A DNA stretch of 64,000 bases from Moraxella caviae (GCF_002014985.1 NZ_MUXU01000010.1:8940-72939); one strand, 5' to 3'; positions 8,016 to 17,386 are shown, numbered from the stretch's first letter. A program made the numbers and translations. Notes: generated by a model not told the origin, from the letters alone.

Positions 8016-9353
8016 ATGACCAATACTCAAACCAACACACCGCACCAACAAACGCTCAGCCTAGCCATCAGCCACACGCCCATGCACGCCTATCAATGGC
8101 TCGTGGTGGTGCTGGCTGTGGTGCTAAATATGCTTGATGGCTTTGATGTGCTGGCGATTGCCTTTACCGCCAAAAGCATTCAAAGCGAACTTGGGCTAAG
8201 CGGCGCGCAAATTGGCACGCTGATGAGCGCAGGCTTTATCGGCATGGCGATTGGCTCTGTGGGACTTGCACCTTTGGCGGATAAATTTGGTCGCCGTCCG
8301 CTGCTGATGCTTGCCACACTGCTGTCGGCGGTGGGCATGCTGGGGACGTATTTTGCCGCAAGTTTTGAAGCGATTGGCTTTTGGCGTGTGGTAACAGGGC
8401 TTGGCGTGGGCGGCATTTTGCCTTGCACAAACGTCATCGTCAGCGAATACGCCAACCAAAAATGGCGCGGATTGGCAATCGCCATCTATGCGTGCGGCTT
8501 TGGCGTGGGCGCAACCTTAGGCGGTGTGTCGGCTGTCATGCTCCAAGACGAATTTGGCTTTCGTTCGGTGTTTTTGACTGGCGCAGTTTTGACAGCGCTT
8601 GCACTCGTTGCCTTGGCGGCATGGCTGCCTGAATCGGTGGCGTTTTTAGAACAAAAACAGCCTGCCAACGCCCTTGCTAGACTGACGCAAATCGCCCAAA
8701 AAATCGGCAAAACAGGCGATTGGCAATTACCCACCGCCAAACAAACCGTCAAAAAAGCGCCCATCGCCCAGCTGTTCGCCCCTGCGCAAATTCGCACCAC
8801 GCTTTTGATTTGGCTGGCGTTCATTGCCGTGATGTCGTCATTTTATTTCATCAGCTCGTGGACGCCTGCGCTGCTTGAGACTTCTGGACTTGCCAAAGAG
8901 CGCAGTCAGACACTCGGCATGGCGATTTCGCTGGGCGGTACGGTGGGTTCGCTGATTTTTGGCGTGCTGGTGAGCCACTTTAGTGCCAAATCGGTGCTGA
9001 TGGCGTTCGTTGCACTGTCATCTTTGGCGATTATCGGCTTTGTGGCAAGTCCCACGCTTGCCATCGCCCTTGTCATGGCGGTGCTGGTCGGCAGTCTGGT
9101 GAACGGCTGCATCACCGGACTTTATACCATCAATCCCACGCTGTATCGCACCGAATTTCGCAGCACAGGCGTCGGCACAGCGATTGGCGTGGGGCGTATC
9201 AGCTCGATTATCAGCCCGATTTTGGCAGGTCAGCTGCTGGATTTAGGCTTTGGTAAGGACGATTTATACCTTGGGGCAAGTGGTTTTATTTTGCTTGCAC
9301 TTATCGCTTTGTACTTTTTGCGCACGCCAAACGCACAAAAAACGCACGCCTAA
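8016..9353 (+). CDS. MFS transporter, aromatic acid:H+ symporter-like (AAHS)
   Basis: 445 aa, about 12 membrane segments. TM1 carries LNMLDGFDVLAIAF, the DGxD pattern used by PcaK/BenK-type carriers, and the loop 2-3 motif is LADKFGRRPLL. These place it in the AAHS branch of the major facilitator superfamily, carriers for protocatechuate, benzoate and similar acids. The actual substrate is not shown by sequence, and no aromatic catabolic genes are nearby. I took the ATG at 8016 rather than the in-frame TTG at 7977. The MetE-like gene begins 60 bp downstream with no terminator between, so the pair is probably an operon. Confidence 0.85.
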   Translation: MTNTQTNTPHQQTLSLAISHTPMHAYQWLVVVLAVVLNMLDGFDVLAIAFTAKSIQSELGLSGAQIGTLMSAGFIGMAIGSVGLAPLADKFGRRPLLMLATLLSAVGMLGTYFAASFEAIGFWRVVTGLGVGGILPCTNVIVSEYANQKWRGLAIAIYACGFGVGATLGGVSAVMLQDEFGFRSVFLTGAVLTALALVALAAWLPESVAFLEQKQPANALARLTQIAQKIGKTGDWQLPTAKQTVKKAPIAQLFAPAQIRTTLLIWLAFIAVMSSFYFISSWTPALLETSGLAKERSQTLGMAISLGGTVGSLIFGVLVSHFSAKSVLMAFVALSSLAIIGFVASPTLAIALVMAVLVGSLVNGCITGLYTINPTLYRTEFRSTGVGTAIGVGRISSIISPILAGQLLDLGFGKDDLYLGASGFILLALIALYFLRTPNAQKTHA

Positions 9354-9413
9354 TCTTAACACCCAACTTATTTTTAGCTTTTCAACTTTTCAACCCAATC
9401 AAAGGAAACACTC

Positions 9414-10556
9414 ATGTCAAAACTTTTCCTAAACGCCACCACCAGAAACATCGCGCCTTATCGTAATGACGTGGTCGGCTCATTTTTGCGCACCGAAGCC
9501 TTAAAAACCGCCAAAACCAAGCTAAACGCAGGCGAAATCAGCCAAGCCGATTATGACATCGTGCTAAAAGATGAAATCACAAAACTTGTAGCACTACAAA
9601 AACAAAACGGACTGCACGCCGTCAGCGATGGCGAATTTAGCCGTGTGTGGTGGCACTTGGACTTTTTGGCGGAATTGGACGGCATGCAGTGGGTGGAGAC
9701 GGAAAATTTCTCCGTGCAATTTAAAGACGCCAAGCCGAAAAGCTACAGCGTAAAAATCGTGAATAAGATTGATTTTTCGGACGCACACCCTTTTGTCAAG
9801 GCGTACAAATTACTCAAAGAAGCCGCTGGCGACACACCGACCAAATTCACCATTCCATCGCCTTCTATGCTGCATTTGGTGGCGTGCGTGCGTGATGTCA
9901 ATTATCAGCCGCTGCCGATTTACCAAGACGAAAATGCGCTGTATGACGACATTGCGAACGCTTATATCAAAGCCATGCATACGTTTTATGACTTAGGGTT
10001 GCGTAATTTACAACTGGACGACACCAGCTGGGGGCAATTTTGTGCAGTGGATAAGCGTGCAGAATTTGCCGCGCGTGGTTTTGATTTTGATAAATTGGCA
10101 CAAGATTACGTCAATATGCTCAACCGCATCGTAGACGCCAAGCCAGCCGATATGCAAATCACCATGCACATTTGCCGTGGTAATTTTCGCTCAACGTGGT
10201 TTTCAGAAGGCAGCTATGCGCCCGTTGCCGAAGTGCTGTTTGGACAGTGCCGAGTGGACGGATTTTTCCTAGAATACGACAGCGATCGTGCGGGCGATTT
10301 TACGCCGCTTAAGCACATCAAAGACCAGCAAGTCGTACTGGGCTTAATCACGTCTAAAACTGGTGATTTGGAAAATAAAGACGACATCATCGCACGCATT
10401 AAAGAAGCTGCGCAATATGTGGAGATTAACCAGCTGTGCCTGTCGCCACAGTGCGGCTTTGCGTCCACCGAAGAAGGCAATATTTTGACCGAAGAAGCGC
10501 AGTGGGCAAAAGTACGCTTGGTAAAAGAAATCGCCGAAGAAGTTTGGGGCGATTAA
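9414..10556 (+). CDS. MetE C-terminal-like cobalamin-independent methyltransferase (YxjG/YxjH family)
   Basis: 380 aa with the C-terminal barrel of cobalamin-independent methionine synthase only, the length of Bacillus YxjG/YxjH-type proteins, about half of MetE. VSDGEFSRVWWHLDF and QLDDTSWGQF are family motifs. MHICRGN supplies His and Cys, and LCLSPQCGFAS the last Cys of the expected zinc site, with an acidic residue (FFLEYDSDRAG) between. It probably moves a methyl group to a thiol such as homocysteine, but the methyl donor is unknown because the N-terminal folate-binding half is missing. A good AAAGGAAAC ribosome site precedes the ATG. It follows an MFS carrier, which could import the methyl donor or thiol; that is inference. 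Confidence 0.85.
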   Translation: MSKLFLNATTRNIAPYRNDVVGSFLRTEALKTAKTKLNAGEISQADYDIVLKDEITKLVALQKQNGLHAVSDGEFSRVWWHLDFLAELDGMQWVETENFSVQFKDAKPKSYSVKIVNKIDFSDAHPFVKAYKLLKEAAGDTPTKFTIPSPSMLHLVACVRDVNYQPLPIYQDENALYDDIANAYIKAMHTFYDLGLRNLQLDDTSWGQFCAVDKRAEFAARGFDFDKLAQDYVNMLNRIVDAKPADMQITMHICRGNFRSTWFSEGSYAPVAEVLFGQCRVDGFFLEYDSDRAGDFTPLKHIKDQQVVLGLITSKTGDLENKDDIIARIKEAAQYVEINQLCLSPQCGFASTEEGNILTEEAQWAKVRLVKEIAEEVWGD

Positions 10557-10581
10557 ACCGATTGGTGAATTGGTGTAATTG

Positions 10582-10615
10582 ACAGCGGCTTGTTGTAGAC
10601 AGGCTGCTGTTTTTT
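10582..10615 (+). terminator. Intrinsic terminator after the MetE-like gene
   Basis: Stem ACAGCGGC/GCTGCTGT (one G-U pair) followed by five T. Confidence 0.7.
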
Positions 10616-10721
10616 AGAGCTATAGATGAGATTAAACAAAAACCTGACATCCAAAATGAGATTTGTATTTAGAAATGGTGTTTTTTATAATACCGGGTTG
10701 CATTTCTCCACCTTTCCAAAA

Positions 10722-10752
10722 CAAAAAACACCCTGCAATCAGGGCGTTTTTC
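10722..10752 (-). terminator. Intrinsic terminator of orn
   Basis: On the minus strand, a 7-bp stem ACGCCCT/AGGGTGT (one G-U pair) with a 6-base loop, followed by a T-rich run; it begins about 25 bp after the orn stop. Confidence 0.75.
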
Positions 10753-10775
10753 TCTTTTCGCTCAATTCAAAACCA

Positions 10776-11369
10776 TCAATCCAAAAGCTTAAAAAAATGC
10801 TCGCGGTAATGGCGCAGCTCACGGATAGAATCACGGATGTCGTCCAATGCCAAATGCGCGCCGCCCTTTTGGTAGCCAGATGCCACATCAGGTCGCCAGC
10901 GGTAGCACAACTCTTTAATGCTTGACACGTCTAGATTGCGATAATGGAAAAATTTTTCAAGTTTTGGCATTTGTCTTGCCAAAAAACGGCGGTCTTGGCA
11001 AATAGAATTGCCGCACATCGGCGACACGCCAGCATCGCACCATTTCGCCAAAAATGTCAGCGTCTGTGCTTCGGCATCGGCAAGTGTTATCGTGCTGCGG
11101 CGCACACGGTCAATCAGCCCAGATTGCCCATGCTGATTTTTATTCCAATCGTCCATGCCGTTTAGCACCACGTCAGGCACTTTAATCGCAAGCACCGGCC
11201 CTTCGGCAAGGATATTGAGCTGATCGTCCGTAACAATGGTGGCAATCTCAATGATTTCATCGGCTTGCGTGTCAAGCCCTGTCATCTCAAGGTCAATCCA
11301 AATCAGGGCTTTTTTGGTGGATTTTTTACTGCTGGGCTTAGGATTTTGGATTTTGATTTTGTCCGTCAT
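10776..11369 (-). CDS. orn: Oligoribonuclease
   Basis: 197 aa from the ATG at 11369; upstream in-frame codons would add 35 residues not found in the family. Orn degrades 2-5 nt RNAs (and pGpG) in the cytoplasm and is usually essential in gammaproteobacteria. The DEDDh exonuclease motifs are present: [12 protein letters not shown] (Asp and Glu), [13 protein letters not shown] (Asp), and [11 protein letters not shown] (His and Asp). A short Lys/Ser-rich leader of about 20 residues precedes the domain. It has its own terminator at 10722. Confidence 0.95.
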   Translation of the reverse strand: MTDKIKIQNPKPSSKKSTKKALIWIDLEMTGLDTQADEIIEIATIVTDDQLNILAEGPVLAIKVPDVVLNGMDDWNKNQHGQSGLIDRVRRSTITLADAEAQTLTFLAKWCDAGVSPMCGNSICQDRRFLARQMPKLEKFFHYRNLDVSSIKELCYRWRPDVASGYQKGGAHLALDDIRDSIRELRHYREHFFKLLD

Positions 11370-11599
11370 GATGATTTCTTGCTTAAGTTTATCGTTTGCT
11401 GTGCTTTGAGTGGCTTTTGGCAAGTGCTGATTTACCATCGCACGTTTAGCTCGCCATTGTACCACAATTTTCACATCATGAATTATCTAAAAGCACAAAA
11501 CCACCAAACAAAAAACAACTTGCCAAAAACCATGTATTGAAAAAACCATTTGTCAAAACAACTCACCAAAAGACAGCTTATAAAAACCGCTCGCCACAC

Positions 11600-13525
11600 T
11601 CATGGCTTAAAATCTCTGGCGCTTACGATTGCCGCCTTATCATTATCCAGCATGGTAAGCAGCATAGTGGCGTTATCGGTGCGTGCGTGCATGGCGGCTT
11701 GGGCGTTGGCTTGCAGCGCGCCTTCATATTGCCCACGCCACAAAAGCAGCTGACTGCGCGCTCTGAGTGCATGAATGGTGGCGATGGTTTGGGCGTGCGT
11801 GTTTTGGGCATGGTTGGCTTGCAAAGTATAAGCCTTTTGGGATAAATCCCACGCCAGCACATCATGACTGCCATCAAACGTCAAAGGCGACAGCAAATTT
11901 AACGCCTTGGCAAAATCACCTGCGTTGATGGCGTGCTGCGCCAAATACAGGCGCAAATCTCGCCTTTCAGGATAAATGGCTTGGCAAGGCGCAAGTACGT
12001 CCACCGCCTGCTGATAGTCCTGCTTGGCTGCCGCCAAATGCGCAGCCGTAATGCACGCCAGCACATCATCGCTGTCAAATTGCCCTGCCTGATAGACGCT
12101 TTGGGCTTCTTGATGGCGCTGATTATCCGCCAAATACATCGCCAACGCCAGCTGCGCACCCTTGCTGTGCTTAGCATTGACACGCAGTTCGGTTTCGTTT
12201 GCCTGCTTGCTAAGATAATTTAACCGCCAATACAAAGCGTCAAACGCCTGCGCCTGCGCTTGTTTTTGGGTCATGGTGGGCGCGGTGAAATTCGCCGCAC
12301 GCTGTGTGGATTCAGACAGACGCTCCGTGGTGAACGGGTGTGAGCGCATAAAACTTGGCGCAAAAGCATTGGCGGTACGATTTAGCGACACTTGCCGCTG
12401 CAGCTGCTGAAAAAATCTTGGCATGGCTTTGGCATCAAACCCCGCCTGCGCCAAAATCTGCTGCCCCACTCGGTCGGCTTCTCGCTCATGCTCACGGCTG
12501 TGCGCCGCCATCGATTCTGCGCCCATTGTCTGCGCACCAATCATCATCGCCGCTGCCGCATCACCGCTCGCTGCTGACGCTGCAATCGCTGCCAGCAATC
12601 CACCAAGTCCAATCGCCAAAAATTTCTTGCGATTATCTAAATTATGCTCATAGTGCCGCTGCGATAAATGCGCAATCTCATGCGCCATCACGCTTGCCAC
12701 TTCATCAAGCGCATCCGCTGACAGTATCGTGCCTGCATTCATGCCAATCAGCCCGCCCGGCACGGCAAAGGCGTTGATGTTGCTGTCGTTAATCAGCACC
12801 ACCGACAGCAGCGACTGCCCACGCACCAGCGCATTCATCTGCGCACCCATTTGCACGAGCTGCTGCACCGCCCAAGGATCATCAATGAGCGGCAAAGACG
12901 CATTGATTTGGCGCAACGACCACGCTGCGATTTCTTTATTGCGTCTTTGTTCTTGAAAATTTGCGCCTGCGCTAAGATTTGGTGTGGTAAAATTAACCGC
13001 TGACGGATTTGCAGCTGACACGCCCAGATTTGCCGAATTTTGTAAATTCTGCGCATGAGCATTCGCGCTAAAACGCACGCTGGGCAAAGAAAATCCACCA
13101 TCAAGCCGAGCAGCATCGCCAAAGTTGCCGTAATTTTGCGCTTGGCTGGAATTTAAGTTAAGACTTTGATTATTCAAAGAGTTTTTAGCAAAATCACGCA
13201 CAGTGCTTGATGATTTTGCTGGATTTTGCGCCATCATTGCCGTGCTGATGGGCGCATCGTTTGGCGAATTGTTTGGCGCATCGTTTAGCAAATTACCTGA
13301 TGGCAAATTTAGCGCATTGCTTGCCTGTGGTTCATTCAAGCCAACGTTTGCACTGGCTGCATTTACCAAAACCCCGACCGACAAGCCCACACCGACCGCA
13401 CGTTTTATTATGGCAGGCAGTCGCTTCGGTGCGGTAAATTGGCTTGGTAAAAACGGATTTTGCGCTGGATTTGGTTGTGCGATTTGGGTCATCATCAGCA
13501 CATTAGGGCGTGTTTTTCTTGTCAT
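11600..13525 (-). CDS. M48-family periplasmic metalloprotease with TPR-like C-terminus (BepA/YfgC-like)
   Basis: About 641 aa from the ATG at 13525. The zinc protease motif is VASVMAHEIAHLSQRHYEHN (HEXXH), with the distal ligand in HEREADRVGQQIL. The last 200 residues are helical, Ala/Gln-rich and fit TPR-like repeats, giving the BepA/YfgC layout of outer-membrane assembly quality control. A hydrophobic segment ending NAASANVG looks like a signal peptide but begins about 35 residues after the chosen start. A TTG at 13633 (677 aa) would add a second hydrophobic stretch, and an ATG at 13495 would give the shortest leader; none has a good ribosome site. A roughly 120-residue Asn/Ala/Ser-rich spacer separates the signal from the protease domain and is longer than in E. 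coli BepA. Confidence 0.85.
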   Translation of the reverse strand: MTRKTRPNVLMMTQIAQPNPAQNPFLPSQFTAPKRLPAIIKRAVGVGLSVGVLVNAASANVGLNEPQASNALNLPSGNLLNDAPNNSPNDAPISTAMMAQNPAKSSSTVRDFAKNSLNNQSLNLNSSQAQNYGNFGDAARLDGGFSLPSVRFSANAHAQNLQNSANLGVSAANPSAVNFTTPNLSAGANFQEQRRNKEIAAWSLRQINASLPLIDDPWAVQQLVQMGAQMNALVRGQSLLSVVLINDSNINAFAVPGGLIGMNAGTILSADALDEVASVMAHEIAHLSQRHYEHNLDNRKKFLAIGLGGLLAAIAASAASGDAAAAMMIGAQTMGAESMAAHSREHEREADRVGQQILAQAGFDAKAMPRFFQQLQRQVSLNRTANAFAPSFMRSHPFTTERLSESTQRAANFTAPTMTQKQAQAQAFDALYWRLNYLSKQANETELRVNAKHSKGAQLALAMYLADNQRHQEAQSVYQAGQFDSDDVLACITAAHLAAAKQDYQQAVDVLAPCQAIYPERRDLRLYLAQHAINAGDFAKALNLLSPLTFDGSHDVLAWDLSQKAYTLQANHAQNTHAQTIATIHALRARSQLLLWRGQYEGALQANAQAAMHARTDNATMLLTMLDNDKAAIVSARDFKP

Positions 13526-13742
13526 CAAATTAAAATAAAAAGCCGTCAATGCACTGACTATACCACACACCGCCACGATTTTCAGCCATCTTTGGTTGCG
13601 CAAATCCTGCTTTTTGTAGGAATTTTTTGGCAAATCTTACGCACACCAAATCCCACAACACTCCGCAAAACCTTATAAAACAAGCCTTGTAAAGCAACGC
13701 ACCGCCCCCATATTTAAACTTTCTTAAATTTAAAAAATCGCC

Positions 13743-14108
13743 ATGCCACAAATTCACTTTACCGAAAATTTACAAAACAGTCTGACCGAGCCGCAGCGCA
13801 GCGTCATTACAGACAGCCTAAATGCACAGCTCACAAAAGACGGCACGCTGCCAAACGACACGCTGACTTTGGGTGCGTTTTTTGACGCTCAAGGTTTGCC
13901 TTGCCCCATGCCGCTACTTAAAGCCAAAGTCGCCCTGCGCACCTTGACGGCACAAGAAAGCCTGTACCTTTTGGCAAGCGATGGCAATTCACAGACCGAC
14001 ATCGCCGCTTTTTGCCAAAAAAATGCGCTCGCCATGCGCACATGGACGACCACGCACGCACAAACAAGCGCAACAATCTTTCACTTTATCATTACCAAAA
14101 ATGTGTAA
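13743..14108 (+). CDS. TusA/SirA-like sulfurtransferase family protein
   Basis: 121 aa. The TusA-fold signature is in AQGLPCPMPLLKAKVAL, where the CPxP cysteine would carry the persulfide, and SDGNSQTDIAAFCQKN fits the second half. About 40 residues precede the domain, so it is longer than E. coli TusA (about 80 aa) and may not be the orthologue for tRNA 2-thiolation. The start ATG at 13743 has no clear ribosome site. It is divergent from the M48 protease gene. thiS and a persulfide-dioxygenase-like gene lie within 3 kb, hinting at a loose sulfur-trafficking neighbourhood. Confidence 0.8.
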   Translation: MPQIHFTENLQNSLTEPQRSVITDSLNAQLTKDGTLPNDTLTLGAFFDAQGLPCPMPLLKAKVALRTLTAQESLYLLASDGNSQTDIAAFCQKNALAMRTWTTTHAQTSATIFHFIITKNV

Positions 14109-14377
14109 AAAGTCTGGCGTTATTCATCATTAAGCCGTACAATAGAAGCTCACCAACTTTGACATTTTAAACATTTTGACAGCGATGATTTGCACTGATG
14201 GCTTGGTGGGCTTGCTTGATATAAAAACAAAGCGTGGCGGAAATTGACAAATGCTGGCGAGTGTTTTTTAAAACGGAAATTTGTGCCAAAACCTAAACAC
14301 AAATTTCGCCCAAGTTCATCACACAGTAAAACCTTAAGCACAAATCCAATCAAAACCTAAGCGTATAACACACAACA

Positions 14378-15577
14378 ATGAGCAAAAGACCTTCCAAAAA
14401 TCACCCAAACCGCTACGACAGCGACGATTATGACGGCTATCAAAACGACTTTGATGGCGGTTTTGCTGATGAGCTTGATGAGTTTGCTCATGAATTTGAC
14501 GATGAATTTGCCCAATACGCAGACGTAGACGAACTGGACGGCTTTCATGAAGTGGACGATCAAGAAGCCCTAGATGACGAGTTTGCTGACGAATACGCAG
14601 ACGATTTTGAAGAATTTGACACAAACGAGCGCAAATCGGACACACCTGCACGCACGCCTGCCATCATTGACGGCAGCACAGGCAAGCATTATGACGTGGC
14701 GACCAAAGATTTGGTGCCTGCCATGCCAACCAACCTTGCCGCACCGGGGGTGAACTTAGGCGCGTACATCAACACCGTTCACCAAATCCCAATTCTCACC
14801 CCAGAAGAAGAAAAAACCCTTGCCGAGCGTTATTATCACGATGGCGACGTGGAAGCCGCGCGCCTTTTGGTGATGAGCCATTTGCGCTTTGTGATTCACA
14901 TCGCACGCAGCTATTCTGGTTATGGACTCTCCCAAGCTGACCTAATCCAAGAAGGCAATCTTGGCTTGATGAAAGCCGTCAAACGCTTTGACCCCACCAA
15001 AGGCGTGCGTTTGGTGTCCTTTGCCGTGCATTGGATTAAGGCGGAAATTCACGAATTCGTGATTAAAAACTGGCGCATTGTGAAAGTCGCCACCACCAAG
15101 GCGCACCGCAAGCTGTTTTTTAACTTGCGCAGCCTAAAAAAATCCAGCAATCAGCTCACCTTAGAAGAAGCCGAATCCATCGCCAAAGACCTAAACGTTA
15201 CCGTCAAGCAAGTGCTGGAAATGGAAGCACGCTTGACCAGCTATGATGCGTCTTTTGAAATGCAAGACTCGGACGAAGACGAAGGCCGCTACGCACCGCA
15301 GCTGTTTTTAGAAGACGCCATTGACCCTGCCGATGTGGTGGAAGAAGCCGACTGGGAAGAAAACACCACCAGCGCACTTAAAGAAGCGATGAGTGAGCTG
15401 GACGAACGCTCGCGCGACATCATCACGCAGCGCTGGCTTGCCGACCAAAAATCCACGCTGCATGATTTGGCAGCGGTGTACAACATCTCAGCTGAGCGTG
15501 TGCGCCAGATTGAAAAAAACGCCATGGATAAAATCAAAGAAGCCATGACGATTGACAGCATGATTTTAAATAATTAA
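14378..15577 (+). CDS. rpoH: RNA polymerase sigma-32 (RpoH) with acidic N-terminal extension
   Basis: 399 aa, versus about 284 for E. coli RpoH. From M116 to the end is a complete sigma-32 of 284 residues: region 2 (LLVMSHLRFVIHIARSYSGY, then GLSQADLIQEGNLGLMKAV), the region C hallmark (HRKLFFNLR, usually QRKLFFNLR) and region 4 helix-turn-helix (LAAVYNISAERVRQIEK). Residues 1-115 are extra and acidic: 31 of residues 11-80 are Asp or Glu. The ATG at 14378 has no good ribosome site. An internal ATG at 14723 would yield exactly the standard-length protein and is preceded by a weak GGTG. It probably directs heat-shock transcription. No sigma-32 promoter was recognised upstream. Confidence 0.93.
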   Translation: MSKRPSKNHPNRYDSDDYDGYQNDFDGGFADELDEFAHEFDDEFAQYADVDELDGFHEVDDQEALDDEFADEYADDFEEFDTNERKSDTPARTPAIIDGSTGKHYDVATKDLVPAMPTNLAAPGVNLGAYINTVHQIPILTPEEEKTLAERYYHDGDVEAARLLVMSHLRFVIHIARSYSGYGLSQADLIQEGNLGLMKAVKRFDPTKGVRLVSFAVHWIKAEIHEFVIKNWRIVKVATTKAHRKLFFNLRSLKKSSNQLTLEEAESIAKDLNVTVKQVLEMEARLTSYDASFEMQDSDEDEGRYAPQLFLEDAIDPADVVEEADWEENTTSALKEAMSELDERSRDIITQRWLADQKSTLHDLAAVYNISAERVRQIEKNAMDKIKEAMTIDSMILNN

Positions 15578-15646
15578 ATCAGCTTAGCAAAATCATTACA
15601 ACTCACTGATTTTTCATGCGTTTTTAATAAAATTTCAAAAATACTT

Positions 15647-16063
15647 ATGAATCAGCAAACCATCAGCACGCCAAACCCAAACCCAGCCAGCACGCCTGAC
15701 ACTCTTTGGCTAAAAATTGCCGCCATCAATCTTGCAGCGGCGGTGGCGCTCGGTGCTTTTGGGGCGCACGGACTAAAATCTTTCGCCAGCGAATATGCGC
15801 TTGGCATTTGGCAAACTGCCACGTTGTATTTATTTGTACACGCCTTGGGCTTACTTGCGCTTGGCGTGGCTTGTGTGCTTGGCAGACTGCGCATCACTTT
15901 GACGGCTTGTCTTTTACAGCTTGGCGTGCTGATTTTTAGCGGCTCGCTATACGCCCTTGCGCTGGGCGCACCCAAATTTTTAGGCGCAATCACGCCCATT
16001 GGCGGCATGACGATGATTGTCGGCTGGCTGACGCTGTGCTTTGTGCGTGTGCGCCAAGCCTAA
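15647..16063 (+). CDS. DUF423 small membrane protein
   Basis: 138 aa. After a Pro/Asn/Ser-rich cytoplasmic leader of about 25 residues come four hydrophobic segments. The motif GAFGAHGLKSF in the first segment is the DUF423 (YgdD/YwdK) signature. It is an inner-membrane protein of unknown function. It starts 69 bp after rpoH and is followed 58 bp later by thiS, all on the same strand with no terminator, so it may be read in one unit. Confidence 0.85.
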   Translation: MNQQTISTPNPNPASTPDTLWLKIAAINLAAAVALGAFGAHGLKSFASEYALGIWQTATLYLFVHALGLLALGVACVLGRLRITLTACLLQLGVLIFSGSLYALALGAPKFLGAITPIGGMTMIVGWLTLCFVRVRQA

Positions 16064-16121
16064 ACCGACCGTGTTATTATTTTAAACTGCTTAGCAAATA
16101 AAACCAATCGCCAAACCAACC

Positions 16122-16322
16122 ATGAAAACCATCACCATCAACGGACAACTCAAGCAAACCCGCGAAATCAACGTACTTGCCCTACTTGAAAGTTTATCAC
16201 TCACCCAAGGGCGTTTTGCGGTGGAAATTGATGGCGCACTTGCGCCAAAAAGCAAACTTGCCGATACCACCATCACAGACGGCATGAAAATTGAAGTGGT
16301 GCAAGCAGTCGGTGGCGGCTAA
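16122..16322 (+). CDS. thiS: Sulfur carrier protein ThiS
   Basis: 66 aa, the usual length. ThiS is adenylated and thiocarboxylated on its C-terminal Gly and donates sulfur to thiazole synthase ThiG. The ubiquitin-like beta-grasp pattern begins MKTITINGQ, and the protein ends VVQAVGGG, the required Gly-Gly tail with one extra Gly. thiG and thiF, common partners, are not next to it; no TPP riboswitch was recognised upstream. The next gene starts 41 bp downstream. Confidence 0.9.
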   Translation: MKTITINGQLKQTREINVLALLESLSLTQGRFAVEIDGALAPKSKLADTTITDGMKIEVVQAVGGG

Positions 16323-16363
16323 TCAAACCGCCTGTCTTCAAACCCACAACCAAGCCAGCCATC

Positions 16364-17239
16364 ATGCAAGTTCATTCATTTTTAGACCCTGCCAGCGAGA
16401 CCTTCAGCCACATTTTGGTGGACACTCGCCACAAAAAATGCGCCATCATTGATCCTGTGCTGGATTTTGATGTGGCAAGCGCACGCACCAGCACCGCCCA
16501 AGCCGACAAACTCATCGCTTTTGTAGAAGAGCACGGACTGAGCGTTACGCATTTGATAGAAACGCACGCCCATGCCGACCACCTATCCGCCGCTGTGTAC
16601 TTACAAGAAAAACTGGGCGGACAGACCGTCATCGGCACTGCCATTCGCCAAGTGCAAAAAACTTTCGGTGAAATTTACCACTTGGGTGCAGAATTTCGCA
16701 CGGACGCCAGCCAGTTTGACCTACTCACCGAAGATGGCACGCAGTTTTTTGTTGGCGACATTCAGCTCACCGCCATCAGCGTGGCAGGACACACGCCTGC
16801 AGACATGGCTTATGTGGCAAGCATAGACACCCAAAGCCCGATTATTTTTGTGGGTGATACCTTATTTGCGCCAGACGTGGGAACGGCTCGCTGTGATTTT
16901 CCCAATGGCAGTGCGCACGATTTGTACGATGCCATCGGCAAACTTTTGCAATACCCAGACGACACACGGCTGTATCTGTGCCACGACTACCCGCCAGCCG
17001 CATCGCAGCGCAGCCACCAAGCCTATACCACCGTTGGTGAGACGCGCCGCCATAATATCCACGTCAAAGACGGCATCAGTAAAGACGAATTCATCGCCAT
17101 GCGCACCACGCGCGACCAAAGCCTACCCATGCCACGCCTGATGCTGCCTGCTGTGCAAGTGAACATCAACGCAGGACAGTTGCCTGCCGCCCAAGATAAT
17201 GGCGTGCGCTATCTAAAACTGCCGCTGAATGTTTTTTGA
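16364..17239 (+). CDS. MBL-fold hydrolase, persulfide dioxygenase-like (Blh/ETHE1 type)
   Basis: 291 aa. The metallo-beta-lactamase motif is ETHAHADHLSAAVYL (H68, H70, D72, H73), followed by VAGHTPADMAY, FVGDTLFAPDVGTARCDFP and LYLCHDYPP. The DVGTARCDFPNG signature distinguishes the persulfide dioxygenase branch (ETHE1, SdoA, Blh) from glyoxalase II. The probable reaction is oxidation of glutathione persulfide to sulfite in the cytoplasm with one mononuclear iron. It follows thiS and DUF423 on the same strand. Whether it works with the TusA-like protein at 13743 is inference only. Confidence 0.85.
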   Translation: MQVHSFLDPASETFSHILVDTRHKKCAIIDPVLDFDVASARTSTAQADKLIAFVEEHGLSVTHLIETHAHADHLSAAVYLQEKLGGQTVIGTAIRQVQKTFGEIYHLGAEFRTDASQFDLLTEDGTQFFVGDIQLTAISVAGHTPADMAYVASIDTQSPIIFVGDTLFAPDVGTARCDFPNGSAHDLYDAIGKLLQYPDDTRLYLCHDYPPAASQRSHQAYTTVGETRRHNIHVKDGISKDEFIAMRTTRDQSLPMPRLMLPAVQVNINAGQLPAAQDNGVRYLKLPLNVF

Positions 17240-17352
17240 TTTGGGCTAGGTTTGGAAGTTAGGTTTGAAAACTAAGATGTAAAATTTAGGATTGGCTTGA
17301 AAACCAAATAAAATGGCGTTGCCACCCAAACCAGCCATTTTCACACCCAATA

Positions 17353-17386
17353 AAAAACAACCGCCAAACTACTGACAGTTGTTTTT
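17353..17386. terminator. Bidirectional hairpin terminator
   Basis: AAAAACAAC at 17353-17361 pairs with GTTGTTTTT at 17378-17386 across a 16-base loop, with T-rich flanks on both strands. It lies between the convergent persulfide-dioxygenase-like gene and hpf. A second stem (AAAATGGC/GCCATTTT) lies just before it. Confidence 0.5.

Noticed and set aside
13526..13633. Longer M48 protease reading from a TTG at 13633
   Set aside because: It would place an additional membrane segment before a good signal peptide and has no ribosome site; a shorter start is more likely.
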